Below, piece after piece: positions 23,501 through 31,657 of a stretch of 64,000 nucleotides of DNA. A program made the position numbers and the translations under genes. The DNA is taken from positions 109,416 through 173,415 of the IMG/VR virus record IMGVR_UViG_3300042878_001497; one strand, given 5' to 3'. The stretch comes from a virus. A model generated the notes under the pieces. That model saw only the letters and a program-made list of their open reading frames with translations. It made no database searches and was not told where the DNA came from. Positions within the stretch are counted from its first letter, which is position 1; every line of letters begins with the position of its first letter.

Positions 23501-25326
23501 ATATTCAAGCTTTGAGAGACAATACAGCAGATATAGCTGACGTACAGGAGTACCTTTACAACAGTGCAGGCATTGTTAGCGGCAGATATACAGGTAAACA
23601 GCTTTTTGCAGAACAGGTTAACGTATTCAACAGAGCAACTGATAAATCCTACGGAAGCACTCCAGTAATAGAGCAGACAGTGCCGTATTTTGGAACTTTC
23701 AGTCAAATGTCAGCAACTCAAGACCTACTTAATGCTGTTGAGATGACTATTCCTTATGTGACGTTTCAAAACGGCGACATTTATTCTTCTAATACTAATC
23801 CCGATACTGCTAAAGATATGCAATTTATCTTTACAGAGAATAAAAATGCTACCATACTTTTTAAAACTAACACATCAGGTTCTAGAAAGGTGCTTGCACT
23901 TAACGGAGAGTATAGAATTAAAAAAGGAGGAAAGAGAGTTGAACCTATCCTAGTTACTCAAAGTGGATCGTTTAATTCTACCGGAAAACTAGTAACAACT
24001 TCAGGATCTTATTTTAATACGATATTCTTTGGCGAAGATACCGGCGTTGGAGAATACAGGCTGCAAGGAGTAGCTTCAGGATCTACCGACCGAGCTACAC
24101 AGATTACGAATAGCTCAACCCTAATCGTGTACTTTGCAACTGCCAGCAGCGGTAACACCCTCGCTAGATGGGATGTACCTGATCGTGCGTATAGTCTCCC
24201 ATCTATACAAGCTAACACAAGTATAAAGTACGATACTGATGTATATCTTGAATTCGATAGAGATGGCTCAAAATGGTCAGACAGTATTTCTGTAGACGTA
24301 GTGTTAGAATACTACGACGGAAGTACTTGGACGACTCTAGATACTAAAACTATTAAACCAACCTGGAATAGGTCTGGAGTCAAACACGAACAGCCTGATG
24401 GTATTGATATCGTAGGACACGTAGAATCTGGAACCGCCGGCGTAGTTTACGTGTACGTAAAAGCTACTATGTCTACTGGGTTTATACCTTTCGGTTCAAG
24501 CTTAACTACTCAAAAAATAAGAGTAAAAGTTGTAAATAATACAACCGGGAACGACGATGTGTACCTTCTAGACTATATTGATGTATACAAAGCAGGAGGG
24601 TGGCCTGCAATAAAGGCTAGAGAGAATATATACAGAGGAACAAATTATAGTGCGTTTGGATCTTTCGGTCCCGCTATCACTACTGTTGTACACGGACCTA
24701 AATTTCAAACACCCCCAGATTACAGAAAACTTAAATCAAACTTTGCAGTAGATCAGGAAGTTAAACCACAAGGATCGGTTATTTTTCCAACTAGTCAAGC
24801 TGTTGTACCTTTTGCTCCGTCTGAATACCACCCTACCTCTAGTGTAGGTACTAGTATTACAAGCGCTGCCTTCAATCCCTACATATGGGTATCTTCCAGT
24901 CTCACTGAAAATTTCGGAGCTTTTCAAACCTCTGACAACCATGAAAGCTTAGGGTTCAAAGAATTTATAACTCCGTTTACAATTCAACTAGGAGATGAAT
25001 TAAGAGCAGAAGGTAACGAGAATAAAGTTTATACAGTTATTGACATCTGGGAGAAAGGGGACAGTCGAATAAACAATAGTCATTTATTTGCAGCTAGACC
25101 AGATAAAGGAATGGTAATAAAAGTAGCTCCCCCTGTTCCACGCGGCACTTTACTTTCTAACATCTTAATTAGAAGGTACGTAGATGACCCAACAAAAGTA
25201 CTCCTATATACTTCAAACCCAAAAACAGTCGATGAGTTTGGAACTATTACCCCGCAATACATCTCCCAGGATCTTCAAGCAAACTTTGAAAGTTATGCGG
25301 ACAAAGCCTTCACATTAATACAGTAA
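20599..25326 (+). CDS. giant baseplate/tail protein, 1575 residues
   Basis: The longest gene of the window. Around residues 470-560 it has a segment resembling P2 gpI-type tail proteins: KRLYHNLPYLIKTKGTERGL, then RALINCFGIPSGSLEI. The flanking parts are long beta-rich domains, including a possible jelly-roll near residues 1225-1290 (YLEFDRDGSKW, LEYYDGSTWTTLD). In position and size it could replace the T4 gp7/gp10 group, linking the wedge to fibres. Start overlaps the previous stop. Confidence 0.6.
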   Translation: MATVQYNVIPANTADLGVETYSTSDTTLVNSFAINSNYNVDEHFIELHAYSAAGELLTSVYNYQNEKQLLNSAGAGQDGASTLYIDPVLDANSLGYTQGGVSLLYHFLRPILPSSLYISDISPDRTELRTRGVEVSPALLQILTDYKTQLQANSYFTEFRLNFKNNDLFIGVNLDIETDGSVLVKLYEPLPANILLKNTFELVELVADSISYQVEATFTPEPEQPVFLKGPNFTLEDREQNVLNTGYLNYNELFSYPVTGSYHKLLLQASQSGIQVSIDYSDYSNFIHFSSAQERLENFNYKIGLVQYYESKSISIKSTLSVNASAAVSESSTYYDNLVSGIIGKFDGYEQYLYFESTSFAWPKSNNLPPYINLTGSSATVTNWYTTQFASASLYDELNQSNLVYTVPEFIRQDDANAPYSVFLNMIGQHFDNIWIYAKAVTDKYDADNRLDYGISKDLVGEALRSFGVKLYSSNFSVASLSSLLLGEWYDSGSEQITSFVTASNSPTPDKDIIQETYKRLYHNLPYLIKTKGTERGLRALINCFGIPSGSLEIKEFGGVGRSSPIYFAAETGSVDKIRISNTGSIVPGNTLSQYTSIQNPAGEYTEDIHTLEVGFSPTYYVDKYIVDNITSSFNIDNYIGDPRTAHDSRYTTLQPFISSSLGNLSRYDMFDFVRLIKFFDNQVFKMVKDFVPVRASATTGIIIKPHLLERGKIKQPTLSLTQPEYSASINTAFLEAQDGGVINELSTTNTVEIKTPAGTVTETKTTGVEKYNGELGGSFIDVVTGELNDENPFKHEVHPELNYSLTEYLSTLTPAPGFDEVTANDFLTQVISVGNMHFFWEYNSKGGYNYLRYIRFRNTLTGGVDIYTSVLELEKIKIAGVEYPFLNKTVTTSTTVLTLGDPGSGLGLSPAAYPTTPTTVQVILQPYLPSTFENSDYNPLLNNATAIANSAKLRKVDYSNGVMVPSNIQALRDNTADIADVQEYLYNSAGIVSGRYTGKQLFAEQVNVFNRATDKSYGSTPVIEQTVPYFGTFSQMSATQDLLNAVEMTIPYVTFQNGDIYSSNTNPDTAKDMQFIFTENKNATILFKTNTSGSRKVLALNGEYRIKKGGKRVEPILVTQSGSFNSTGKLVTTSGSYFNTIFFGEDTGVGEYRLQGVASGSTDRATQITNSSTLIVYFATASSGNTLARWDVPDRAYSLPSIQANTSIKYDTDVYLEFDRDGSKWSDSISVDVVLEYYDGSTWTTLDTKTIKPTWNRSGVKHEQPDGIDIVGHVESGTAGVVYVYVKATMSTGFIPFGSSLTTQKIRVKVVNNTTGNDDVYLLDYIDVYKAGGWPAIKARENIYRGTNYSAFGSFGPAITTVVHGPKFQTPPDYRKLKSNFAVDQEVKPQGSVIFPTSQAVVPFAPSEYHPTSSVGTSITSAAFNPYIWVSSSLTENFGAFQTSDNHESLGFKEFITPFTIQLGDELRAEGNENKVYTVIDIWEKGDSRINNSHLFAARPDKGMVIKVAPPVPRGTLLSNILIRRYVDDPTKVLLYTSNPKTVDEFGTITPQYISQDLQANFESYADKAFTLIQ

Positions 25327-25347
25327 TCTAAAACCTCCCTTAGGCTC

Positions 25348-25355
25348 TATTTATA
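25348..25355 (+). promoter_or_regulatory. late-type motif TATTTATA
   Basis: Eighteen nt before the ATG at 25374. Confidence 0.5.
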
Positions 25356-25373
25356 ATTAAAATCTAACAAGAA

Positions 25374-26027
25374 ATGGGATATTTAAATAACTCAGTAGTA
25401 ACAGTTGATGCGATCCTTACCAAAAAAGGTAGAGAGCTTCTAGCAAGAGGCGACGGATCTTTCCGCATCACTCAATTCGCTCTATCTGACGATGAAATCG
25501 ACTACACACTTTACAATACTTCTCACCCTTCAGGCTCTGCCTACTATGGAGAAGCTATTGAAGCTATGCCGCTACTTGAAGCATTCCCAGACGAGACTCA
25601 AATTATGAAGTACAAGCTTACTACTCTTCCTAGAGGTACAGCTCGTCTTCCAATCCTAGCTACCAAGTCTGTAGTAACATTAAAGCAAGGTCAATCAGAG
25701 GCTATCACCCCTCAGACCCTTAACTACCTCGGTAACAATCAGACTTTTGAAACAAGCGGATATACGTTTACAATTGCTGATGCAAGAGTTGCTTCTGCAT
25801 TCCAAGGAGTAGGAATCAACACAGAAGAAGCAAATAGACTAAATAACACTACAACTCTTGGAACAAATGTATCTAAGACTGTAATTGGAACTAGCCTGAA
25901 CATCACAGCTACAAACGTAAACACTCTATTTGGAACCAATACCCAGCTACAAACCACTCTAACCATTATCGGCAGAGATTCAGGAGCTAGAGTGACCATT
26001 CCTGTAACAATTACAAAAGTAAATTAA
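25374..26027 (+). CDS. tail/baseplate structural protein
   Basis: A 217-residue protein. Its N-terminus (MGYLNNSVVTVDAILTKKGR, ELLARGDGSFRITQFALSDD) is of a type common in environmental T4-like structural clusters. The C-terminal half is Thr/Asn-rich and beta. Role not known. Confidence 0.55.
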   Translation: MGYLNNSVVTVDAILTKKGRELLARGDGSFRITQFALSDDEIDYTLYNTSHPSGSAYYGEAIEAMPLLEAFPDETQIMKYKLTTLPRGTARLPILATKSVVTLKQGQSEAITPQTLNYLGNNQTFETSGYTFTIADARVASAFQGVGINTEEANRLNNTTTLGTNVSKTVIGTSLNITATNVNTLFGTNTQLQTTLTIIGRDSGARVTIPVTITKVN

Positions 26028-26033
26028 TAGCAT

Positions 26034-27050
26034 ATGTCATTTAAAAGATTTGACGCCGAAGACTTAGTAATCGCTTCCGAAGCTGTATCAGCCCCGGTTT
26101 GGTCAACAGGAGATCCCATACTTTCAACTCTCTTTACATCCTCTACTCAACCTAATCTAGAGTCAGGTAAGTTTTACTACGATGTATACCAGACAGGTTC
26201 AACTTTAGAAAACGCAGCAGTACAGTTTTCAATTGCTTACGGCGATTTAGACGGTTCAGGATCTGCTCCTTATAACCCTTCTGTTGTAGGTAAATCACCT
26301 TCTTCTACAATCTACGGACAGTATAGAACATTAGTGTTAGGAGACGAAGAAACCTCATTTAGCTTTGGTGGAGTAAATCAAGAATATTTTTACGCTATTG
26401 CTATTGATAGAGACAGATTCAAAGAATCTCTACTGCCAGCTTCTTTTAATTTAACTTTAAAGAATACGAGCAATAAAACTTTAAAGCTAACAGACAATAG
26501 CGCGGCAGTTACTACAGTAAGTTACAATGATGCAGGTAGAGTCTACCAAGTGGTCAGTGGATCTAACGGCACTCCCTACACCGGAGTTAATGCAAATGGA
26601 TATACAGGTACTTCAGGATCTTACGGACTATTCCTTCCAGACGTCGGAGTGATCCTACTAAACGGAGCAGCACTTGATATCAGCGGTACTGCGGAAGGCG
26701 TAGCACTTGGTACTACTAGAGGAACTACAAATGCAGGTAATCCTGGAAAGCTTTTCCAACTAATTAACTCAGGTAGCTCATTCCAACTTAATTACAAAGA
26801 AACAGTAACTTCTCAGTTTGTTTTTGCTAGAGTAAGAAACAGCGAGTTCAACTACTCTACTAACCCTTCTTACATTACAGGATCCGGGGATCTTAGAATT
26901 AGCAGTATGTTAGATACTCCGCAGAGCTACATCACAACAGTAGGTATGTATAATGATAATAACGAGCTTGTAGCAGTAGCTAAACTATCAAGACCTCTAC
27001 TAAAAGACTTTACTAAAGAAGCTCTTATCAGAATCAAGCTTGATTTCTAA
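26034..27050 (+). CDS. structural protein, paralogue of next gene
   Basis: A 338-residue beta-rich protein. The C-terminal 75 residues (FVFARVRNSEFNYSTNPS, then TTVGMYNDNNELVAVAKL) are clearly related to the end of the 27055 product. Probable baseplate or fibre-attachment component; exact role unknown. Confidence 0.55.
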   Translation: MSFKRFDAEDLVIASEAVSAPVWSTGDPILSTLFTSSTQPNLESGKFYYDVYQTGSTLENAAVQFSIAYGDLDGSGSAPYNPSVVGKSPSSTIYGQYRTLVLGDEETSFSFGGVNQEYFYAIAIDRDRFKESLLPASFNLTLKNTSNKTLKLTDNSAAVTTVSYNDAGRVYQVVSGSNGTPYTGVNANGYTGTSGSYGLFLPDVGVILLNGAALDISGTAEGVALGTTRGTTNAGNPGKLFQLINSGSSFQLNYKETVTSQFVFARVRNSEFNYSTNPSYITGSGDLRISSMLDTPQSYITTVGMYNDNNELVAVAKLSRPLLKDFTKEALIRIKLDF

Positions 27051-27054
27051 ATGA

Positions 27055-27948
27055 ATGAGTGCATTTATAAAGCTAAACAAACAGGATGCATTCGTAACTC
27101 CTTATACCGCGTATAAGAGCTGGTCTATTAGTAGCGCTAGTCTGCAAGACTACAGCATCGAAACTTTTACAGCTGAAGCTACAGGATCATATACGGGTAT
27201 CTTTAGCCCGATTTTATCAGATACTAGCGGTCAATCTAACTCGGAATACAACACCCTAATACACAGGTCCCTAAAACATCTATATTACTCCGGTGTTTTT
27301 ACAGGAGCAGAAACTAGTAGCTCTTTTGAAGACTACAAACAAACTGATATACAGCCTAGTATGTCTCGAGCTATTTCTAACGATCTACTAGTTGTTAGTA
27401 TTCCTCGTAACATTGTAGGGTCTGCAATCAAACCCGGTACCTTTTCACTAGGAACTGAAGCAGCAATCTCTGCTTACGTTTCAGGAGGTTACGTTAGTCC
27501 TGGCTATGTAGTAGGATCAACCTCAGGAAGCTTTATTATATACGATGACGGAGAAGGTAAACTACTAGTAAGCGGTAGTGTTGCAAAAATTGGAGATATA
27601 ATCTACCCTCACGGTCTTGCAATACTAACCGATTCAGCCTCAATCTCTTCGATACAGTCTCTACCGAGCTACAGTATGCATTGGCAATCTACCTACGAAG
27701 TATATACCCATAACTACAAATGCAGAGTAAGAGAACAGGACTTTAATTACTCTCAGAATCCTTCAATTAAATCAGGAAGCAACGGAGACATTTATGACTT
27801 TGCTACCGGAAGTTATTTCCAACCTTATGTAACAACAGTTGGATTATACAATGATTCTAACGAACTTATAGCAGTAGGAAAGTTAGGTCAACCTATACCT
27901 AAGTCAAGGTATAACGATATGACTTTCGTCATTACATTAGACATTTAA
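27055..27948 (+). CDS. structural protein, paralogue of previous gene
   Basis: A 297-residue protein whose C-terminus (YKCRVREQDFNYSQNPS, then TTVGLYNDSNELIAVGKL) matches the upstream protein while the N-terminal two thirds differ. This points to duplication of a shared attachment or folding domain. Confidence 0.55.
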   Translation: MSAFIKLNKQDAFVTPYTAYKSWSISSASLQDYSIETFTAEATGSYTGIFSPILSDTSGQSNSEYNTLIHRSLKHLYYSGVFTGAETSSSFEDYKQTDIQPSMSRAISNDLLVVSIPRNIVGSAIKPGTFSLGTEAAISAYVSGGYVSPGYVVGSTSGSFIIYDDGEGKLLVSGSVAKIGDIIYPHGLAILTDSASISSIQSLPSYSMHWQSTYEVYTHNYKCRVREQDFNYSQNPSIKSGSNGDIYDFATGSYFQPYVTTVGLYNDSNELIAVGKLGQPIPKSRYNDMTFVITLDI

Positions 27949-27952
27949 AACT

Positions 27953-28405
27953 ATGACTGAACCTACCTGGACTTATAAGGGTAGGGGTATCACTGAGATT
28001 TCTGACATGCCGGAAGGCACTTACGGATTTATCTATCAGATTACTCACACCCCTACCAACAAAAAATACCTCGGCAAAAAAGTCGTATACTTTACCCGCA
28101 AGGTAAAACTTACTAAAAAAGAGATTGCCGAACAGACTGGTCCTGGCCGCAAGCCAACTACCAAGCTCGTTACCAAAGAAAGTGATTGGGATAGTTACTA
28201 TGGATCAAATAAAGAGTTTCTAACCCTAACTAGAACCTACCCTAAAGAAGAATTCCAGAAAGAAATCCTAGAGTTTGTATCTTCCAAAAAGATGCTTACT
28301 TACTTTGAGTGTAAATATTTATTTAAATACGATGCTATTGAGAATAATCCTTTATACTACAATGATAACATCCTAGGTAAATTCTACAGGAAAGATTTTC
28401 TATGA
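27953..28405 (+). CDS. GIY-YIG-like endonuclease protein
   Basis: A 150-residue protein with YGFIYQITHTPTNKKYLGKK at about residues 23-42, then a Lys/Thr-rich insert and SDWDSYYGSNKEF near residues 79-91. The end has YYNDNILGKFYR. This is the pattern of GIY-YIG-like proteins of T4-like phages that lack a separate binding domain. It may be a free-standing homing-type endonuclease or a DNA-processing factor. Its stop overlaps the next start. Confidence 0.6.
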   Translation: MTEPTWTYKGRGITEISDMPEGTYGFIYQITHTPTNKKYLGKKVVYFTRKVKLTKKEIAEQTGPGRKPTTKLVTKESDWDSYYGSNKEFLTLTRTYPKEEFQKEILEFVSSKKMLTYFECKYLFKYDAIENNPLYYNDNILGKFYRKDFL

Positions 28406-28941
28406 AACTAATACAAGCCCTTCTTACTGAGAGCACTTACTCTAAAATCAAAGATGCTTTTAAGAAAGCCGGAGTTACCTATGTAGGGGGAGGATCTCAT
28501 GGGGTTGTTTATAATGCACCCAATCCTGTGCCGGAATTCGGATACGAACCTAAAGAAGGCTACCTAGTAAAAATTACTCAGGATGACATCGAAATGCAGG
28601 CTATGCTCAAGGCTCAAGGTAAGAGCTTTAAATACCTGGCAAACGTTGGCAAGGCAGTGGAGATGGAAAAAGGAGGCTGGTACCAGGTTGAGAACTTAGA
28701 ACCACTACCGCAAGAATACTCTCAGGAAATTAAAAAGAACGTTCGTATATTAGATGAGTTCTTTATGGAAGGAGATAAGAGCATACTTTCAAATCTATCC
28801 CCGTACCTACAGAAGGTCTTTATCGGTGCAAGACAGGAAATGATTCAAGCCGGAGTCGACCCTGAAGATGTTGATATGTACGGAGATGATAACAACGTAA
28901 TGGCAACCGCCGACGGTCAGATAAAATTAATCGACTATTAA
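28402..28941 (+). CDS. minimal protein-kinase-like protein with targeting-like N-terminus
   Basis: A 179-residue protein. Residues 1-10 (MKLIQALLTE, then S) match the capsid-targeting-like pattern with a possible protease site after Glu10. The rest reads as a kinase fold: Gly-rich loop GGGSHGVVY (29-37), a candidate Lys57 (LVKIT), a catalytic-loop-like DMYGDDNNVM (158-167), and IKLIDY at the extreme C-terminus in place of DFG. The usual C-lobe after DFG is absent. It may be a compact or inactive kinase. Confidence 0.6.
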   Translation: MKLIQALLTESTYSKIKDAFKKAGVTYVGGGSHGVVYNAPNPVPEFGYEPKEGYLVKITQDDIEMQAMLKAQGKSFKYLANVGKAVEMEKGGWYQVENLEPLPQEYSQEIKKNVRILDEFFMEGDKSILSNLSPYLQKVFIGARQEMIQAGVDPEDVDMYGDDNNVMATADGQIKLIDY

Positions 28942-28942
28942 G

Positions 28943-28973
28943 TTGGTTCGGAACGGTTTCGTTCTTATATTAA
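28943..28973 (+). promoter_or_regulatory. early-type promoter before primase
   Basis: TTG 28943-28945, 20 nt, TATATTAA 28966-28973. The -7 deviates slightly. It gives the replication genes their own early start inside a late region. Confidence 0.5.
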
Positions 28974-28998
28974 GGTTATAACTAGTTAATACCTCCTA

Positions 28999-29922
28999 AT
29001 GGAGAACCCTGTTTTATTAAACGCAGTTGAAAACGTACTCGGAAAGTCTCATAAGAGAGCTCGGGATAACTATGCTTTTAGCTGTCCGTTTTGTAATCAT
29101 CGCAAACCTAAGCTAGAGGTTAAACTCTCGACCAACGAGAAGGGGGAAAATCCATGGGAGTGCTGGGTGTGCAATACCCGAGGTCGTACCATTAAATCGC
29201 TTCTAAGACAGATGAAGCTTTCAAGAGAGGAAGCTAATGAAGTGCTTAAGTACGTTAGAAAAGGAGAGACAGCTGACTACGAGGTAACGTTTGTAGAACT
29301 TCCTAAAGAATTTCAAGCACTAGCTACTGCCTCTCAGACCTCAGTAATTGCAAATAAGATCAGAAACTACCTCTACAGGAGAGGTTTGACAGAGAACGAT
29401 TTTATTAAGTATAACATAGGCTACTGCACAACAGGAGAATATGCCGGTAGAATTATCGTACCTTCATACGATGATAATAATCAGCTAAACTTCTTTGTTG
29501 GTAGAACATTTGAAAATAGTTATTTTAAATATAAGAATCCTTCTGCATCCAAGGATATAGTAGGGTTTGAAAATATGATTAACTGGGACCAGCCCGTCAT
29601 CTTGGTTGAAGGAGTCTTCGATGCCATGGCTGTTAAACGTAATGCCGTTCCAATCTTAGGTAAATCTTTATCTAAGAGTTTATTAATGAAATTAGTGTCT
29701 AACAAGGTTCAAGACATTTATATAGCGTTGGATAAAGATGCTTTAAAAAGTGCGCTACGATACTCTGAGCAATTCCTTGCTATGGGTAAAAGAGTGTTCC
29801 TTGTTGACATGGTCGATAAAGATCCTTCCGAAATGGGTTTTACTAATTTCACCCACCATATCCAACAATCCCAGGAGCTAACCTTCAGCGACCTCCTAAG
29901 ATACAAATTAGCATTCGTATGA
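28999..29922 (+). CDS. DNA primase (gp61-like)
   Basis: A 307-residue DnaG/gp61-type primase that would make RNA primers for lagging-strand synthesis. A zinc-binding module is formed by Cys29, Cys32, His34, Cys55 and Cys58 (CPFCNH, CWVC). A Toprim domain has VILVEGVFDAMAV and later ALDKDALK and VDMVDKDPSEM. Length fits phage primases. It overlaps the next gene by 4 nt. Confidence 0.8.
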   Translation: MENPVLLNAVENVLGKSHKRARDNYAFSCPFCNHRKPKLEVKLSTNEKGENPWECWVCNTRGRTIKSLLRQMKLSREEANEVLKYVRKGETADYEVTFVELPKEFQALATASQTSVIANKIRNYLYRRGLTENDFIKYNIGYCTTGEYAGRIIVPSYDDNNQLNFFVGRTFENSYFKYKNPSASKDIVGFENMINWDQPVILVEGVFDAMAVKRNAVPILGKSLSKSLLMKLVSNKVQDIYIALDKDALKSALRYSEQFLAMGKRVFLVDMVDKDPSEMGFTNFTHHIQQSQELTFSDLLRYKLAFV

Positions 29923-30701
29923 TTTATCCAGGTTCCAATTTTCTTTTAGAGCATAAGCAAAAACGCATTAAGTTCGACGGAGAGCTAAAGCAGATCACTT
30001 TACCGGACCGCCGGGTTTATAAAAGAAGCGAAGGCCTTTATTACCCCTCCGTTACTACGATCCTGCAGTACATGCCTAAGAATAAGTTCTTTGAGCAGTG
30101 GATTAAGGACGTAGGTCATAACGCCGATCTCATTATGAGAAGGGCAGGTGAAGAGGGGACGGCAGTCCACAACGCAGCCGAAGAGCTGATCAAAGGCGGG
30201 GAAGTCCAATGGATGGATGACTACGGCAAGGCTAAGTACTCGCTGCTGGTATGGCAGATGATCAATAAGTTCGTTGAAGCTTGGAAGGCTATGGCTCCTG
30301 AAGTCATCGCTACAGAAGAGTTTACCTTCTCGGACGTCCATAAGTACGCCGGTACTGCTGACATCATCGCTAAGATCGGTGATGAGGTTTGGCTGTTAGA
30401 TATCAAGACCTCTAACTCTTTGCATAAGTCTCACGAGTTACAGCTGTCGGCCTATGCCAAGGCCTGGGAGGAGATGTACGGTCAGAAAATCGACCGGACA
30501 GGTATCATCTGGCTAAAATCAACCAAGAGAACTACCTCTAGCAAAGACGGAGCATTCCAAGGTAAGGGCTGGGAGCTTAAAGTAGTTGATAACATCGATG
30601 AAAACTTCGAACTGTTTCAACTCATTTACAAATTATACCTTTTAGAGCATCCTGCTGACGAACCATCCTTTCAGACATATCCTCTATCGGTAAAGTTGTA
30701 A
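29919..30701 (+). CDS. PD-(D/E)XK nuclease, RecB/Cas4-like
   Basis: A 260-residue protein with the RecB-family nuclease pattern: GTAVHNAAE with His84, Glu133/134 (ATEEFTF), Asp148, the core Asp161-Ile-Lys163 (WLLDIKTS) and Gln175 (LQLSAYAKAW). It is likely a single-strand or end-processing exonuclease in phage replication or recombination. It is translationally coupled to primase. Confidence 0.75.
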   Translation: MIYPGSNFLLEHKQKRIKFDGELKQITLPDRRVYKRSEGLYYPSVTTILQYMPKNKFFEQWIKDVGHNADLIMRRAGEEGTAVHNAAEELIKGGEVQWMDDYGKAKYSLLVWQMINKFVEAWKAMAPEVIATEEFTFSDVHKYAGTADIIAKIGDEVWLLDIKTSNSLHKSHELQLSAYAKAWEEMYGQKIDRTGIIWLKSTKRTTSSKDGAFQGKGWELKVVDNIDENFELFQLIYKLYLLEHPADEPSFQTYPLSVKL

Positions 30702-30726
30702 GCTATTTATAAAGAGCCTATCTTTA
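30696..30726 (+). promoter_or_regulatory. early-type promoter overlapping a late motif
   Basis: TTG 30696-30698, 20 nt, TATCTTTA 30719-30726. A TATTTATA lies within the spacer (30704-30711). Confidence 0.55.
30704..30711 (+). promoter_or_regulatory. late-type motif TATTTATA
   Basis: Thirty-four nt before the ATG at 30746. A reverse copy GATAAATAG lies at about 30731. Confidence 0.45.
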
Positions 30727-30745
30727 GGGTGATAAATAGCACAAA

Positions 30746-31657
30746 ATGGGAGGAAACGTATTCGGAACCACAGACAAGATTAAGAGGGAGGACATCAAGC
30801 CTACCCTCTTAAACTTTTTAAAAGAATTCAAGAGATTATTTCCTCAAGCAGAACCTCACTTCCGTCAAATGCAGACCCTAGGATCTGTAGGTAAGAAGGA
30901 GGTTTCTGGAGATATCGATTTAGCGATTTCCGATAAAAGCTTTGATAAGATTCAGGACTGGGGTCTAGATCAGCAGCACGTCCAGGAGCTTTTCGAACTC
31001 TTCAAAAAGAGATCAAGAACAGCCTCGGAAGAGCAGCTTATGAAAAGAGCTGTGATTGTTGCTATTGCTGAAAAGATCCAAGATGCTGATACCGACCTTG
31101 CTGTCGACGTAAAAGGTTCAGCTTCGGGTGCATTATTCCTGCAAGCTCCTCAATACAACGAAGCAGGAGAGCAGCTAGATAGCAACGTTCAAATCGATAT
31201 AAATGTCGGGGATGTTGACTGGCTTAAATTTGCTTACTACTCTAGCGTTTATTCTGGAAATGTGAAAGGATTGCACCGTACCCAGTTACTGGTTGCCCTA
31301 TTTGCAAATAAAGGATATATCTTCTCTCACAACTACGGAGTTAAGAATAGAGACACCCAGGAAATAGAAGCTAAATCTCCAACTGAAGCTATCGAGCTTT
31401 TAAACAAGCTCTACAAAGCAGACTTTACTTCCGAGATTCTAGAGAACTACTTCAGTGTTATGGAGGCTCTCAAAAACAATCTAAGTGAGCAGGATCTAAA
31501 TAAGGTCTACGATATCTACCTCAAGATTCTTGACAGCACTAGAGCCGACATTCCGGAAGATTTACAGGACTACTGGATTGCAAATCAGGAGAGACTGCAG
31601 CTCAAAGGTAAGTTCCTTCCAGACGATTCTAATTTAGTAAAATATAAAGTACAATGA
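30746..31657 (+). CDS. pol-beta-type nucleotidyltransferase
   Basis: A 303-residue protein. The nucleotidyltransferase signature is TLGSVGKKEVSGDIDLAI, with Gly46-Ser47, Asp56 and Asp58, and a third acidic residue Asp151 in VQIDINVGDVDW. Such enzymes transfer a nucleotide to RNA, protein or a small molecule; the substrate cannot be told. The next gene starts with a related domain and overlaps by 4 nt, suggesting a paired function. Confidence 0.7.
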   Translation: MGGNVFGTTDKIKREDIKPTLLNFLKEFKRLFPQAEPHFRQMQTLGSVGKKEVSGDIDLAISDKSFDKIQDWGLDQQHVQELFELFKKRSRTASEEQLMKRAVIVAIAEKIQDADTDLAVDVKGSASGALFLQAPQYNEAGEQLDSNVQIDINVGDVDWLKFAYYSSVYSGNVKGLHRTQLLVALFANKGYIFSHNYGVKNRDTQEIEAKSPTEAIELLNKLYKADFTSEILENYFSVMEALKNNLSEQDLNKVYDIYLKILDSTRADIPEDLQDYWIANQERLQLKGKFLPDDSNLVKYKVQ

